Part shown: in pieces, positions 13,301-23,800 of the stretch | Layout of the letters: the number at the start of each line of letters is the position of its first letter | How positions within the stretch are numbered: the first letter of the stretch is position 1 | Assembly (NCBI RefSeq): GCF_000003605.2 | Contig: NW_003122440.1 | Location: forward strand, 178,139-233,817 | Reading direction: 5' to 3' | From: Saccoglossus kowalevskii | Lineage: Eukaryota; Hemichordata; Enteropneusta; Harrimaniidae | Length of the DNA: 55,679 nt | Translations under genes and position numbers: made by a program | Notes under the pieces: generated by a model | The model's database searches: none | The model's input: the letters and a program-made list of their open reading frames with translations, nothing else | Told to the model about the DNA's origin: nothing

Positions 13301-16300
13301 AACAAACCAGATCAAAATCACTACGGTGTGATTTGTTTCCTTTCCGTGATAAGCACTATAAAGATATCACAAGAAATGTCCTGCATTTCGGTCTGACAAC
13401 TAAAGAACACGACAAACAATACTTAATATTGTTTGTTTGTTTTTTACAAAAAAATCCGTCGCTCATACAATCTGATGTACATTATCAAAATTGATGCAAG
13501 TTACAGCATAAACTATGAATGACCAGAATTTATATCTAGAACAATTGCCTCGAGCCTCGCCCATAATTCGGGTAGATACAAAACTGAAGTAGTGACTGAA
13601 GGAACTAATAAGTTGGCGAAGGCGATTCAACCTTGGCATAGTTAGTAAACTAAGAGATGCTGAATTGTTCGAGTTACGAACATCAAGTTACAAACATCGA
13701 GTAACCAAAACAGAGTTACAGAAAAGACCATGCCCACTTTTGCAAAACCACGCCCGAAATGTAACTCGAGAACATAGATTTTTTGTTTGTTTTATGTTCA
13801 AATTTAGTAACTCGAATTTTCATTATCAGTTAACCGAACTTTGAATAACGGTAAATGTAAAAGATTAAACGAAACAAAACTTATATGTTGCCTGTAACTC
13901 GAAGTTCGGTTAACTGTTAATTAAAGTTCGAGTTACTAAATCTGGACGTTCAACAAAAACAAAAAAAATAGTTTGCCCGTAACTCGAAGTTCTGTTAACT
14001 ATTAATTGAACATCGAATTACAATTGAGCGTTGTGTCATGAAGTTGTTTACGCGTATCTGTTGGTCGACTTAATTAGCTGATTATTAGCGAATTGCTGTG
14101 TTATATCTGTCATCGTTTAGGCCTATTTGAAGTTTTGGACGGAACTTGGCTCAGTGATTTGGAACTAATTACCAGATAACCGTCGCCATTCTGACAGTTG
14201 GTATCCGTAGTTATTAATGTAGTGAACGACTAATCAAAAGATATGACGTGTTCAGTGCTTAGTGTGATTGGCTTTATGATTGAAGGTTACGCCCTAGAGT
14301 CTTTTTTTCTGCTTTGTAATTGGTTAGAGTTTTGAAAATGAATAAAGAGAGTTTGAGTCGGTCTTGGCAAGTACTCTACGACAGACGCAGTCGAGGGGAG
14401 TCCTGGAGAGCCTTGGGGCGAGTGTTGACGCAGTCTAAAAGAGTCTTGGGTCAGCCTTGCGATAGTCTTGGGGAATTTTTCCCCAGGGCGCGGTTGTCTT
14501 ATAGAGTGCTCGATTGACCGACTAAGACGAGAGCTGAAACGTATTTCGTTGTGTGTGTCTTATTTGACTGTAAAGTAAAGTGACTTTCCCGATCACGTAC
14601 CTCAAGGGGACGAGATATAGAGACGAGACGAGTTTCCCCCCTGACAAGTGTGGAGAACCCAGAGAGAGAAGAATTTCCCCCTGATACGTGGTGTGAGAAC
14701 CCTGGGCATTGCGTCTTACGCACATTGACATCCTGTGAACAAAGTGAAATGGCGAAGGTGTGTCTTTCTTGCGAACCGAACTAACTGGCTCGATGGCAGA
14801 GACTAAACCGCGCTTGACGACTAACACCGTTAATAGTATGGCACCGATGAACAATGCTGAAGAGATGAAGATTTCAGAACCCCTTACGAAGGACGAGTAT
14901 CGCATAGGACTGAATAATTAAGAATTGAGCGACATTAAAGACAAGAAGAAGATGAAAGAACGACCCCGGACTAACGCGATGACAAGAGGAGACGCTTATA
15001 GACTTTGATTAGAACTTTAGCTATCTGTGTATTGCTTAGAGAACCGCTGGTTGGACACTGTAACTGACACTGTGTAACTCAGGATGTTGAACTCTTTTCC
15101 ACAACCCTAAACCTATTGCTCTGTAATGTAATGTATTGCTTGTTTTTCCTACCGTTCTTTTTACCGTTTTTTTTTTTGTGGTGTCGAATTGTATGTGTGT
15201 AAGCGCCCAGATTTGTGTTTTGAACTGATATTTGGTGACGTTCGAGGTCCTTTATAACGATTTAAGCGCGCCTCAGTGGACAATTATTTGCAACACAGTG
15301 TTTTGAGTTTTGTGAAGTTTTATGGTGTTTTAATGAGTTTATGAGTACGGATTATGATGGGAGGAATGATGCCCCCACGTGTTTTTTTTAAGAGTTTTGA
15401 GATTTGTCGAGTACAGAGATATCGACGTTTTAAGAGTTGTTGTTGTTTATGTGTTGTTTCCGGAATACTTTTGACGCTTTTTGAGTTGAGAGCACTTTGT
15501 AACGTTTTTTTTTATATCTTTTTGGGATGGGAGTTTGATGCGCTTATATACGTATTGTTTGATAACGCAAGCTTTTGTTCATGATTGACAGGATTATATG
15601 TAACTTAGTAGTGTCTATCGTTTTAGCCTTTCCCGTCTTTTTTGTCAGAGGAGTAATGTGATATGATAGCTTTGTCTTTGCATTCTGTTTCCACGCCGTA
15701 TGACTTTTGGTTAGATTAACGACTTTTGAGTTCAGTTGAAGTTNNNNNNNNNNNNNNNNNNNNNNNNNNNNNNNNNNNNNNNNNNNNNNNNNNNNNNNNN
15801 NNNNNNNNNNNNNNNNNNNNNNNNNNNNNNNNNNNNNNNNNNNNNNNNNNNNNNNNNNNNNNNNNNNNNNNNNNNNNNNNNNNNNNNNNNNNNNNNNNNN
15901 NNNNNNNNNNNNNNNNNNNNNNNNNNNCAGTTGAAGTTTATAAGCGTATATGACAGGAGTTTGATTAATAGCTTTTTATTCATTGTTTATTAGTTACTGC
16001 TTTGCAATGCTTTAACCGAGAGACGCATCCCTGGTAATCACGTGATCATGCTGTCGACTGCAGCGATTGGCTGGTCGCTTGGTTACACCGCCACGCCTTA
16101 GTTTTTTTTGACCTTTTGATGTAGAGTTTGTAACCTTAGTAACGGAGACAGTGCAGCGAAGGGTTACCTCAGCGAACTGTTTGAGAAAAGTGAGTCGTTT
16201 GGTAGCCTTTCCCTTGTTTTTGATTTATAACCGTTGATATTTGAGACTTTATAACCATTGTATTTAGACATTATAATCATTGTACTTAATTAGTGTGTTT

Positions 16301-17852
16301 TACTCTTTTGATTCATACCGTTTTCTTAGTATTGTATTTAACTTGTATGACGAAGAGTAGAGGACGGTATCTTTGATTTATGAACGTGTTATGCCAGAAG
16401 GCACAATCTCAGTTTGGGTGAAGGGATGTGTCATGAAGTTGTTTACGCGTATCTGTTGGTCGACTTAATTAGCTGATTATTAGCGAATTGGTGTGTTATG
16501 TCTGTCATCGTTTAGGCCTATTTGAAGTTTTGGACGGAACTTGGCTCAGTGATTTGGAACTAATTACCAGATAACAGTTGGTATCCGTAGTTATTAATGT
16601 AGTGAACGACTAATCAAAAGATATGACGTGTTCAGTGCTTAGTGTGATGGCTTTATGATTGAAGGTTACGCCCTAGAGTCTTTTTTGTGCTTTGTAAATG
16701 GTTAGAGTTTTGAAAATGAATAAAGAGAGTTTGAGTCGGTCTTGGCAAGTACTCTACGACAGATGCAGTCGAGGGGAGTCCTGGAGAGCCTTGGGGAGAG
16801 TGTTGACGCAGTCTAAAAGAGTCTTGGGTCAGCCTTGCGATAGTCTTGGGGAATTTTTCCCCAGGGCGCTGTGTCTTATAGAGTGCTCGATTGACCAACT
16901 AAGACGAGAGCTGAAACGTATTTCGTTGTGTGTGTCTTATTTGACTGTAAAGTAAAGTGACTTTCCCGATCACTTTCCATCAAGGGGACGAGATATAGAG
17001 ACGAGACGAGTTTCCCCCCTGACAAGTGTGGAGAACCCAGAGAGAGAAGAATTTCCCCCTGATAGTTGTTTCGAAAAAGCGAGCGTGGTTTCTGTAATAT
17101 GGGCCCGGTCATTTTTGTAAATCGATGTTTTCGTAACCCGATGTTCGTAACTTAATGTCCGTAACTCGAACAATCCAGCATCTCGTAAACTAATATACAT
17201 ATATTATGTCATCTGCAGGTTATGCGAGCACAGGAACAGAAGAGATAGTGGGGAGGTCTCCTACGATATATCAAAATATCTAACAATGCGGTATGAGACA
17301 GCGCCTCTGTTAAATAACAAGTCTTTTCCTGTAGTAAAACGGAAAGCGAAATTACCACTTAAACAAGTTAATATAGCTGTACAGACAGACATAGATGAAA
17401 AAGTGAACAGTCAACTGATGGAAGTGGACGCTAACATATCCAAGAGAATTCAGCAGTTTGAGAACGACTTGAGACACATGCGAGAGGCGTTGGCCAGGGC
17501 GCTAAAAGAAAAAGAACATTTGTTAAGAAGGTTGTCTAAGTTCGAAAATATAAATAAAAATGGGAATTCAAATTCCGCAGACAATTCGTTGCATGGCATG
17601 GCGCTGCAATGGAACGCACGAGATTCAAAACACGACGACGTCAAATTGGACTGCACTTCAAAAGCTGACAACCCGCTGTTGGATTTTACTTCATTCAGCA
17701 GTATTCCCAAAGTGCGGTATAAGAACGTATTGAATGAAGGCAACGACAATGACCTCGTACAACCCGTTAATTTTAAACCGAACTCGAAAGTATTTAAACC
17801 CAGGCCGAGTTTGAAAGACACACTATACCCACCACCGGATTCCCCACGATGA
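6761..17852 (+). CDS. GRIN3: NMDA-type ionotropic glutamate receptor, GluN3 class (spliced, 7 exons visible, 5' end missing)
   Basis: The joined exons 6761-7344, 7621-8701, 10614-10759, 10979-11237, 12132-12296, 13171-13265 and 17219-17852 give one open frame of 987 residues; every junction has GT/AG ends and matching phase. In order they encode the second half of the amino-terminal domain, ligand-binding half S1 (motif SFSINSARSQ with the ligand-binding Arg), M1, re-entrant M2, M3 (SYTANLAAFMVGEK), S2, M4 and a cytoplasmic tail with a coiled coil. The linker SPYGLTPRGRNR and the MVGEK after M3 are GluN3 hallmarks; vertebrate GluN3 subunits are glycine-gated, so a glycine-type ligand at a synaptic or extrasynaptic membrane is inferred. 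Cysteine pairs typical of NMDA receptors are present in S1 and S2. Human GluN3A is about 1115 residues, so roughly 130-200 N-terminal residues are missing; they are not recognisable in 1-6760. The fit to GluN3 is strong; the exact A/B paralogue cannot be assigned. Confidence 0.95.
7621..8701 (+). CDS. GRIN3: GRIN3 exon: S1 ligand-binding half, M1, M2 pore loop and M3
   Basis: This is the largest exon (acceptor CTTTTTTCATCAG-like at 7620, donor AAG|gtaaga; phase 2 in, 0 out). It encodes the end of the amino-terminal domain (WVNVGSWTMDD), S1 (LRVVTILEEPFLF; a cysteine pair in ECYSGGLC; YCCTGMAYDVLEML; VADGNFGSID; GEWNGMVGDL; SFSINSARSQVIDF), M1 at about 8375-8440, the re-entrant M2 at about 8489-8546 (FSFPSALTLCWSILFSHTV), and M3 at about 8577-8656 ending SYTANLAAFMVGEK. 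The NMDA asparagine-site region reads FSHTV here, where human GluN3A has FGRTV. Confidence 0.95.
8702..10613 (+). other. GRIN3 intron, AT-rich, nothing recognised
   Basis: This 1.9 kb intron lies between the M3 and S2 exons. Both strands are AT-rich with no open frame of note and no repeat I could define. Confidence 0.6.
10614..10759 (+). CDS. GRIN3: GRIN3 exon: start of S2
   Basis: The acceptor is TTTTGTCACCAG and the donor AG|gtaaat (phase 0 in, 2 out). It encodes QQQSKGFRAATIASSSPESF, aligning with the GFRFGTVRESSAE segment of vertebrate GluN3 S2, where serines contact the amino-acid ligand. Confidence 0.9.
10979..11237 (+). CDS. GRIN3: GRIN3 exon: core of S2 with ligand aspartate
   Basis: Phase 2 in, 0 out; donor GGG|gtaagt. 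It encodes LEAFIWDSAILEYT with the conserved ligand-binding Asp, then VGKPFASEGYGIGLPKNSPL, the classic GluN3 S2 signature, and QWYNRVGC with the second S2 cysteine. AFIWDSAILE is closer to the GluN1 form (AFIWDSAVLE) than to vertebrate GluN3 (AFIMDKALLD). Confidence 0.95.
11238..12131 (+). other. GRIN3 intron with simple repeats
   Basis: This intron lies between the S2 and M4 exons. Apart from the ATTC/CATC simple repeats at 11303-11540 I see nothing specific. Confidence 0.6.
11303..11540. repeat. ATTC/CATC tetranucleotide microsatellite region
   Basis: Runs of GAATGAAT, CATTCATT and CATCCATC are scattered through this stretch, the longest being the ATTC run near 11350-11370 followed by CATCCATC. 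This is an interrupted tetranucleotide microsatellite inside the intron. Confidence 0.7.
12132..12296 (+). CDS. GRIN3: GRIN3 exon: M4 and juxtamembrane region
   Basis: The acceptor is TTTCTTTCCAG and the donor CAG|gtaata (phase 0/0). It encodes FIGVFILLCTGVVIASLTLI (M4), then a basic juxtamembrane stretch ERILLPKWRKDAKKLNW. Position and sequence match the vertebrate GluN3 segment before WLHTSQRLHRA. Confidence 0.92.
12297..13170 (+). other. GRIN3 intron, nothing recognised
   Basis: This AT-rich intron of 874 bases lies between the M4 exon and the RLHRA exon. No repeat or coding segment was identified. Confidence 0.55.
13171..13265 (+). CDS. GRIN3: GRIN3 exon: proximal cytoplasmic tail
   Basis: The acceptor is TTGTTTTCACAG and the donor AG|gtatat (phase 0 in, 2 out). 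It starts RLHRAVHTPS, matching the RLHRAINT motif of vertebrate GluN3 tails. The following intron is 3.95 kb and is largely filled by the composite mobile element at 13641-17193. Confidence 0.88.
14034..14686. repeat. 5' long terminal repeat
   Basis: This is the first copy of the direct repeat. Relative to the second copy it carries about 14 extra bases (after the TTACCAGATAAC word near 14180) and scattered substitutions, so insertion is not very recent. Confidence 0.7.
15744..15927. other. Assembly gap (184 N)
   Basis: The unknown bases lie within the LTR element interior. The 11 bases before the gap (CAGTTGAAGTT) are repeated directly after it. Confidence 0.99.
16429..17064. repeat. 3' long terminal repeat
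   Basis: This is the second copy of the direct repeat, preceded by a polypurine-like tract at about 16416-16426 and followed by GTTG. Confidence 0.7.
17219..17852 (+). CDS. GRIN3: GRIN3 last exon: C-terminal tail with coiled coil and stop
   Basis: The acceptor is CATCTGCAG and the frame is phase 2 in (AG+G gives Arg), running to TGA at 17850-17852. It encodes a basic stretch HRNRRDSGE, resembling RXR-type ER-retention motifs. It then has a heptad-rich coiled coil (about 17430-17560: RIQQFENDLRHMREALARAL and following) equivalent in place to the C-terminal coil of vertebrate GluN3. The end is Ser/Pro-rich (TLYPPPDSPR). The first in-frame Met is internal at 17286, but the frame is open upstream to the acceptor, so this is not a separate gene. 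Confidence 0.9.
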
Positions 17853-20800
17853 TTCGCGCTACCAGTGATGGCACACTGTTGTGCATTTAAAGCTTCAACC
17901 ATCCGACCATCACCAAAATAGTGCGAAATCGCGTGTTCGTACCTCAGAGTGTGTACATTCGGTACTTCGTCGTCTTCCAAATTTACAACTGTGAGTTTCA
18001 AATTAAGCTTTGTTAAAAAGACCGAGATGTTGCCGCTAATTAATATTTGCAGCATTTGAGCACAATTTCGCCATAGTTTGAACAACCATGTTTGAATGTG
18101 GACCTATCGAGCTCTGTCATTCCATGTAGTGAGTTTTGTTTTTTCCTATGATTTATCAATTTGCATTGGGTTGTTGAAAAATATGTAGTAAACATCGTGG
18201 CTGCATTAACAACCTACTCAGTTTATACCATTTGCAAAAAGGGTCGTCATGTTACACACAGAAGTGATATACGTACCTGTGATGTCACAAGATGTGATTG
18301 CTTCTGTTTTTACCATGTACAAAATCCGATGTGGTGCCAAAACATCACAGCGTTTTGGAAAAAACGAATCGCATTTCGATTTGATGCAATGACCCAATTG
18401 AAGACACCGCAAGTTAGGAACACTTTTTTTTAATTGAAGAAATTCGTGCTTAAAGGCCGTCACCTGATCATTCCATTTTCTGTTCTTGTATAACGTGTAT
18501 TGTGTAACTGTTCAATTTTATTTTGCAATTTAACTACAGTTATCACACATTTGAATTGCGATGCAGCAGAGCTGTAAAACAAACCAGCAAGGAATATTTA
18601 CCAGTACTATGAACAGAGAACAGGGTTTTAACCATTACCGATTCTTTCAAATAGAACACGACTTATTTAAAAACAAATATTTTAATTTTTTTCTAGGTTA
18701 CTGTCTTAACCATAGATTTTATTTTCTACCACAAATTGATCTGGTAGTCATTTCAAAGAGAGAAATATGTTTGTTCCCATTGAGTACAGCTTTTGGTGTA
18801 TATTATACCACGATACCGTATTAGAATCAACATGATACTTAACTGTAGATGTATAAGATACTAAAAACGACTAACTCAGCTGTGCAAAACCCCTCATGCC
18901 AGGAATTGATTATTTGTTGTGTTCTGGTTTACGTCGTATCCTGTTTGATTACATCAGTAACATTTAGGCTCGTTCACACACACGCCACCCCAAACCATAA
19001 TGATGCTTTCTCCAATTGACGTCATTTTGACATTACACATTGTCATTACATGGCGCGATATTTAGGAAAGGTGCAACATGTTGTATTTAACATTAAGCCT
19101 TTACCTGTCAACCATTGATATGAAAAATATACTGTCGGCTATACTACAACACTACATTACGAACAAAATTTAAAACTGTATGTTAGGTGTCAATTGTTTA
19201 ATTCAATTATTTACCTAAACATGCCATGTTGGGGAAAATTCATACTCAAGAAATCCCGGCCAATACGTTCTGAAGATTTCTATGGTAATAAACTTTGTCT
19301 AAATTTATACCTCAAATGGAAAATTCTATTTTGAGCATTCCCTAAAAGAATTATTAAATATTGAGATCCAGATTTTGAAATAGGAAATTCAAATAAGTAC
19401 CATTCATACTTCTATCATTGTTCCACCACGGTTCGTCACACAGACATTTAAAATATACCATACATACATACATATATAATCAAAAAATATACGACGATAT
19501 TTACGTCAACGCGATTATGCAAAAATTGTATTTTCAATACACGTAATCGTTTGCTATCTTCTTAAGTTGATTTTTCTTGAGGGTTTTTGTTTATGACATT
19601 TTCCAGATAAATATTTATGCAGAATTTCGTGTATGTGTACTTTACAGGCATAAGAAAGATGAACAGAAATGCAGCGCGGCTTTGTAACACAGAGATTGCA
19701 CGTTTCAATTGTTACAAATTCTTGGCCTTTCGAGTTTGACATATTTTGCAGTGCACACTATTAATATTTAACACCTGGTTCAAACAGTGACGTTACTGGC
19801 AGTGCTCATGCGAGTTATAATTCTGGCACAAGTGTAAAGAGACTGTATCATGATAGAGCATGTGTGGACAAAATGCCAGTCATTGGTTTGGAAGATCGTG
19901 ATACTGTCTTTAGTTGCAGGTACACAGTACAGTGATAACAAACAGCGGGTTAGAAATACAGACAGCAATATTTAGTTGAAACATTTGCTGGCGAATGATC
20001 TAATATATACAAAGTTGCCAATGGGGCGGAAATTGTTGAGCAGCTTCCTTCTTTCACTCAATTTTACCACTTCTGCTTGATAGAAAAAATGGACTAAGGT
20101 CATTTAAATGTTGCAGCTATGTCAGTTTTCTCAAAAATCATTTTTTTGAACAAATATATAGTATCAATTATACGAGAGTGTTTTTTTGACTAACATATCT
20201 TGCATTGGACGATTTAATTTCCGTCGATAGGTAAAATGAGCGTTATTGACCACTTGTTTACACATTGTACAATTAAAATCGTACTGAGCATTAGCACAGC
20301 ACTTGCTTTGTTAAATATGTGGTTTCAGAAAAGTGAATATTTATTTAGTTATTTATCTATTGTTTTATTAGATACATTCCACTGTCGAGATACAATAATT
20401 TGACCATGTCATTAACATTGACCACATGTATTACGCATGCAGTTATTATGGTTGTGTAATTTTAATATTATGCAGTTGTATGCTTATCAATAGTATACAG
20501 ATGTGCCAGTGTAGTCATGTTAAGAAGTTCAACGACTATTATGCATATAAACTTGTCCTCCGTATCACCATATATGGCCCTCATTGTAATTTTGTATATA
20601 TTAGGATATACCTCATTGACTGCGTTATTACACCAGGCTTCAATCAAAAAATAAATCTATAAGTTAAAGCTATGATCATGATTAGATAACATTGTTTGTA
20701 TCACTATATTAAATAATTCCGGAGATGTGTTGCAAAGGTAATTTTACCCATTCAATTCAATTGACACCCAGGAAAACCAAAGCTAAACAGTCAAACACAA

Positions 20801-23800
20801 AGATACTAACTTCAATACAATAACAATTTCATTATGCGGTGATATTGGGGACAGGCTGTCCGGTTGGCCGAGGATTCTACTGCAGTTCAACAAATCATGT
20901 CTTTTTACAAATGAAGATGTGCATATTAATAACAGGTCACAGTTGTTTACCACAATGACTTTTTGTACACTTTAATAGCTTTATTTTTTTTTAAACCACA
21001 CACTTTAAGAATAAGTCTTCAAAGCATGGAATATTTGTAACCATGTTGTAGGTTTATAATCTACATTTCAAATGCACAATTGTGCATACAGGAATCTTTT
21101 AGAAATCAACTTCTTCAGAAATTTAACCTTACTTCAAGAAAATAGTGATTATTTTTGGAGAAAAATAAAGTTGTTGATTTAAAAAAGTAACTTATGCACG
21201 TCATGTATGTTACGTTATCATAATCGATGTTTGATGCATGTACTCAACACAATTTATGAAAAATGCGAGCATACCATGTTCCATTCTATGTCACTCACGC
21301 TAATAATGTCGCCACCATTTATTTGGTGTGAGGAAATCATTTTTGTAGCTTCCGTTCAGAATCATTTATCATACATACCTCACCAAAATCCGATGAAAGC
21401 ACTGGATATACATTTGGGCAAACTGCTCTGAGGTCGAAAATAGGCAATAAGTGACAATAAAATAGCTTACCTGAGGGGCCCAGCACCATTTATCACCATT
21501 TTATATCACTGACGGGTTTGGCTAAGGTACGTTTGACTTCACTGTGTTAAAGTTTGGGAGCGGGACTTTTCTACGTTCAGTCATAGTTACCTTGCTAAAT
21601 TCCGATGTAAATCATTGGATATACATTTGGACAGATTACAAAGCACACCCAGGAGACAGGTGATCAACAGTGGGTCCAGGTTATCAGTGACCATTCAGAA
21701 AATGTCCCAAGTAGGAAAAGGAGATACAGTTAAACATAATAAAAAAAGCTAATATCTAAATGAAGACAATAAAAAAGACTTTACGGTTTTGCTGAACTAG
21801 TTGTAGTCTCGCCCATGTATTGGAAGATATAGTGGGGCCAAAACATGAAACTAATTAATGTTGTGTTGATTTAAAAACAGACTACTTAGCATTACGGGTG
21901 TACATGACTCTGAAGCCGAAGAAATCTCATCACAATAAACATAGGGTAAGACCTGAACAACAATAAAAACAGGATAATGCAACTGTGAAACTCTCAAAAG
22001 AAAAAATTGCACTTAAGTTATTTTTTTCCCCACGCCCTTATTTCTTGTGTGGACTAACGACAGATTCGTTGACCAACAACCACCAAAGCCCAGGTGGTAC
22101 AATAAAGACGTTCGATCCAGTGGCTAAAAGGATTGGCACCACTGACTGTCAGTGAGTTTGCCAGAAGAATATGCGAGTGTTGGAAACAGTCTTAGGTATT
22201 TGCTGTATATCCACCAGCTAATCATCATAGGGCATCACCACTAATGGCACGTGTTTTGTAGTAACAACTACAGCTCTTGTCCTTACTACTGACAATCTTC
22301 GATAACTAAGAGATAATAAGGGGAGTTGCGTCAAATCCTGAAATCAAAATCTGTAATTTCTCTTCGCTTCCAACCGAGGCTGCAACTATTGCTCCAATCA
22401 GGCAGTCTCTAGGTTACTGCCTTGACTAAAAATAGAACAAAATACTATTCATGGGTTTGATTCTAGTTCCACACCAGTGTACACATATACCACTTGTCCA
22501 AGGCAAGCCCTGTATCCTTTATTTAGTGGGTGAAACATACCTTCAGTATGAAACAATTGTTTGAAAAAAAATCTGTTACTAGAAGCAAAGTGGGCTACAC
22601 ACCATCACAGAAATGTCTCCATCCATACTTAGAATCAAATGATATTTGGGGTCTGGCTAGTCAATTGTCATTGGAACAGCACCTGACCAATAGAAATAAT
22701 GGCAGGCATACAGGCCTTGCCAATACTGATGACATACCTCCTGAGCTTGAAGTATCTGACTGAAGCAAATAGGTCATCCTCAACAATATAAACAGAATTG
22801 TTATTAGCTGCTTTTAATGTGCCACTCAAAGTTGGACAGCACAATAGCCGCACGCTTGGGTAGTTTACCCAAATGTATATTCAATGCTTACATTGAATTT
22901 CTACGGAATGTAGAAAAATAGTACTACAGATGATAGTCATGATGGTTTTGAAACCGGGGGCATGCAGAATAAGATTCTGATAACTGTACAATTACAGTAA
23001 TTTGTTCACAACTTAATTTACTGCCAACAGTATGGAAATTAATTGTGATGTTTGATGACTAGTAGAATATATTGTCACAACCAAGAATTTTCTTTCTGCT
23101 AGTTCTGTCCAAATTGCTACATGCCTACTTACCAAAATGACAGTGATTACAACTCTTCATTACAAATCGATCGACTATGGAAGATGTGATGAAAAGAGGA
23201 AATGCAAGTCTAAAGTATCAGTTCCATAGCGCAGTTTTGTCAGTTAGATATTACAGACACCTTTTAACAGATTCCACTTCATTTATTCGTGGTAGGTCAA
23301 ACCACAAATTAAAACATGTTATCTCATGCAGTGTGCTAGATCGCAGTAAATTATCTCAATATTTAGTTTATAATTCAAAAACTTGATGATTTTTTGACAG
23401 TAGATATTACACCAGATGCTAGCACTCTATAAAATGAAAGTGATTACTTCACTATTTAGACTGTTGAATGTACCACTAGCACCCCATAAAACTATATCAG
23501 ACTAACACATGGGTATTGCGTTTAATTCTCAAAATATGAAAGTACCTCTTCCTTTCAATAATAAAGAGGGTTGTGAATTTGATCGAGACGTGTATAAGTG
23601 CCAGCTCTAACTGTACTGGGACACCTCAACTTTGCTGCAAATGTTGTTATACAAAGTTGATCATTTACTTATTTGCTGCAGCTGACGCCTTGATACACAA
23701 AGTACACATTTTGTATTAGAATCAGTCATGCAGTCTTGAAATGTGGAAAGTATATTTTGAATAGCAAAATCACATGTGCACCCGACTTGCAATTATTTAC

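Larger units (their letters stand above)
14034..17064. mobile_element. Non-autonomous LTR retrotransposon (TRIM/LARD-like)
   Basis: Two direct copies of a 636-653 base sequence (14034-14686 and 16429-17064) flank an internal segment of about 1.74 kb. Each copy starts TGTCATGAAG. Just after the first lies a primer-binding-site-like TGGTGTGAGAACCC; just before the second lies a purine-rich GGGTGAAGGGA, like a polypurine tract. GTTG occurs on both outer sides (14030-14033, 17065-17068), a candidate 4-bp target duplication. No gag, protease, reverse transcriptase or integrase frame is visible, and part of the interior is unknown (N at 15744-15927). The 3' end of the repeat (CTGATA) is not the canonical CA, so the exact LTR boundary is uncertain. 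Confidence 0.7.
13641..17193. mobile_element. Foldback/TIR DNA element split by an LTR element
   Basis: The segments 13641-13756 and 17079-17193 are inverted copies of each other over about 115 bases. Both read outward-in as TTAGT..., GAGATGCTG, ATTGTTCGAGTTACG, AACATC, and further matches to ACCACGC. The dinucleotide TA lies just outside each arm (13639-13640 and 17194-17195), fitting a TA target duplication. The left half carries several GTAACTCGAA/TTCGAGTTAC sub-repeats. The element looks like a non-autonomous TIR transposon (Tc1/mariner/pogo-like, inferred from TA and subterminal repeats). It has no transposase frame and is interrupted by the LTR element 14034-17064. Confidence 0.65.

Noticed and set aside
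14320-14905. Open frames on both strands inside the LTR (for example 14320-14517 and 14522-14905)
   Set aside because: They recur in shifted form in the second LTR, match no gag or pol domain, and overlap each other on opposite strands.
17450-18085. 211-codon open frame on the - strand
   Set aside because: It is antisense to the last GRIN3 exon and shows no family similarity. The + strand frame has splice support, correct phase and a GluN3-like coiled-coil tail.
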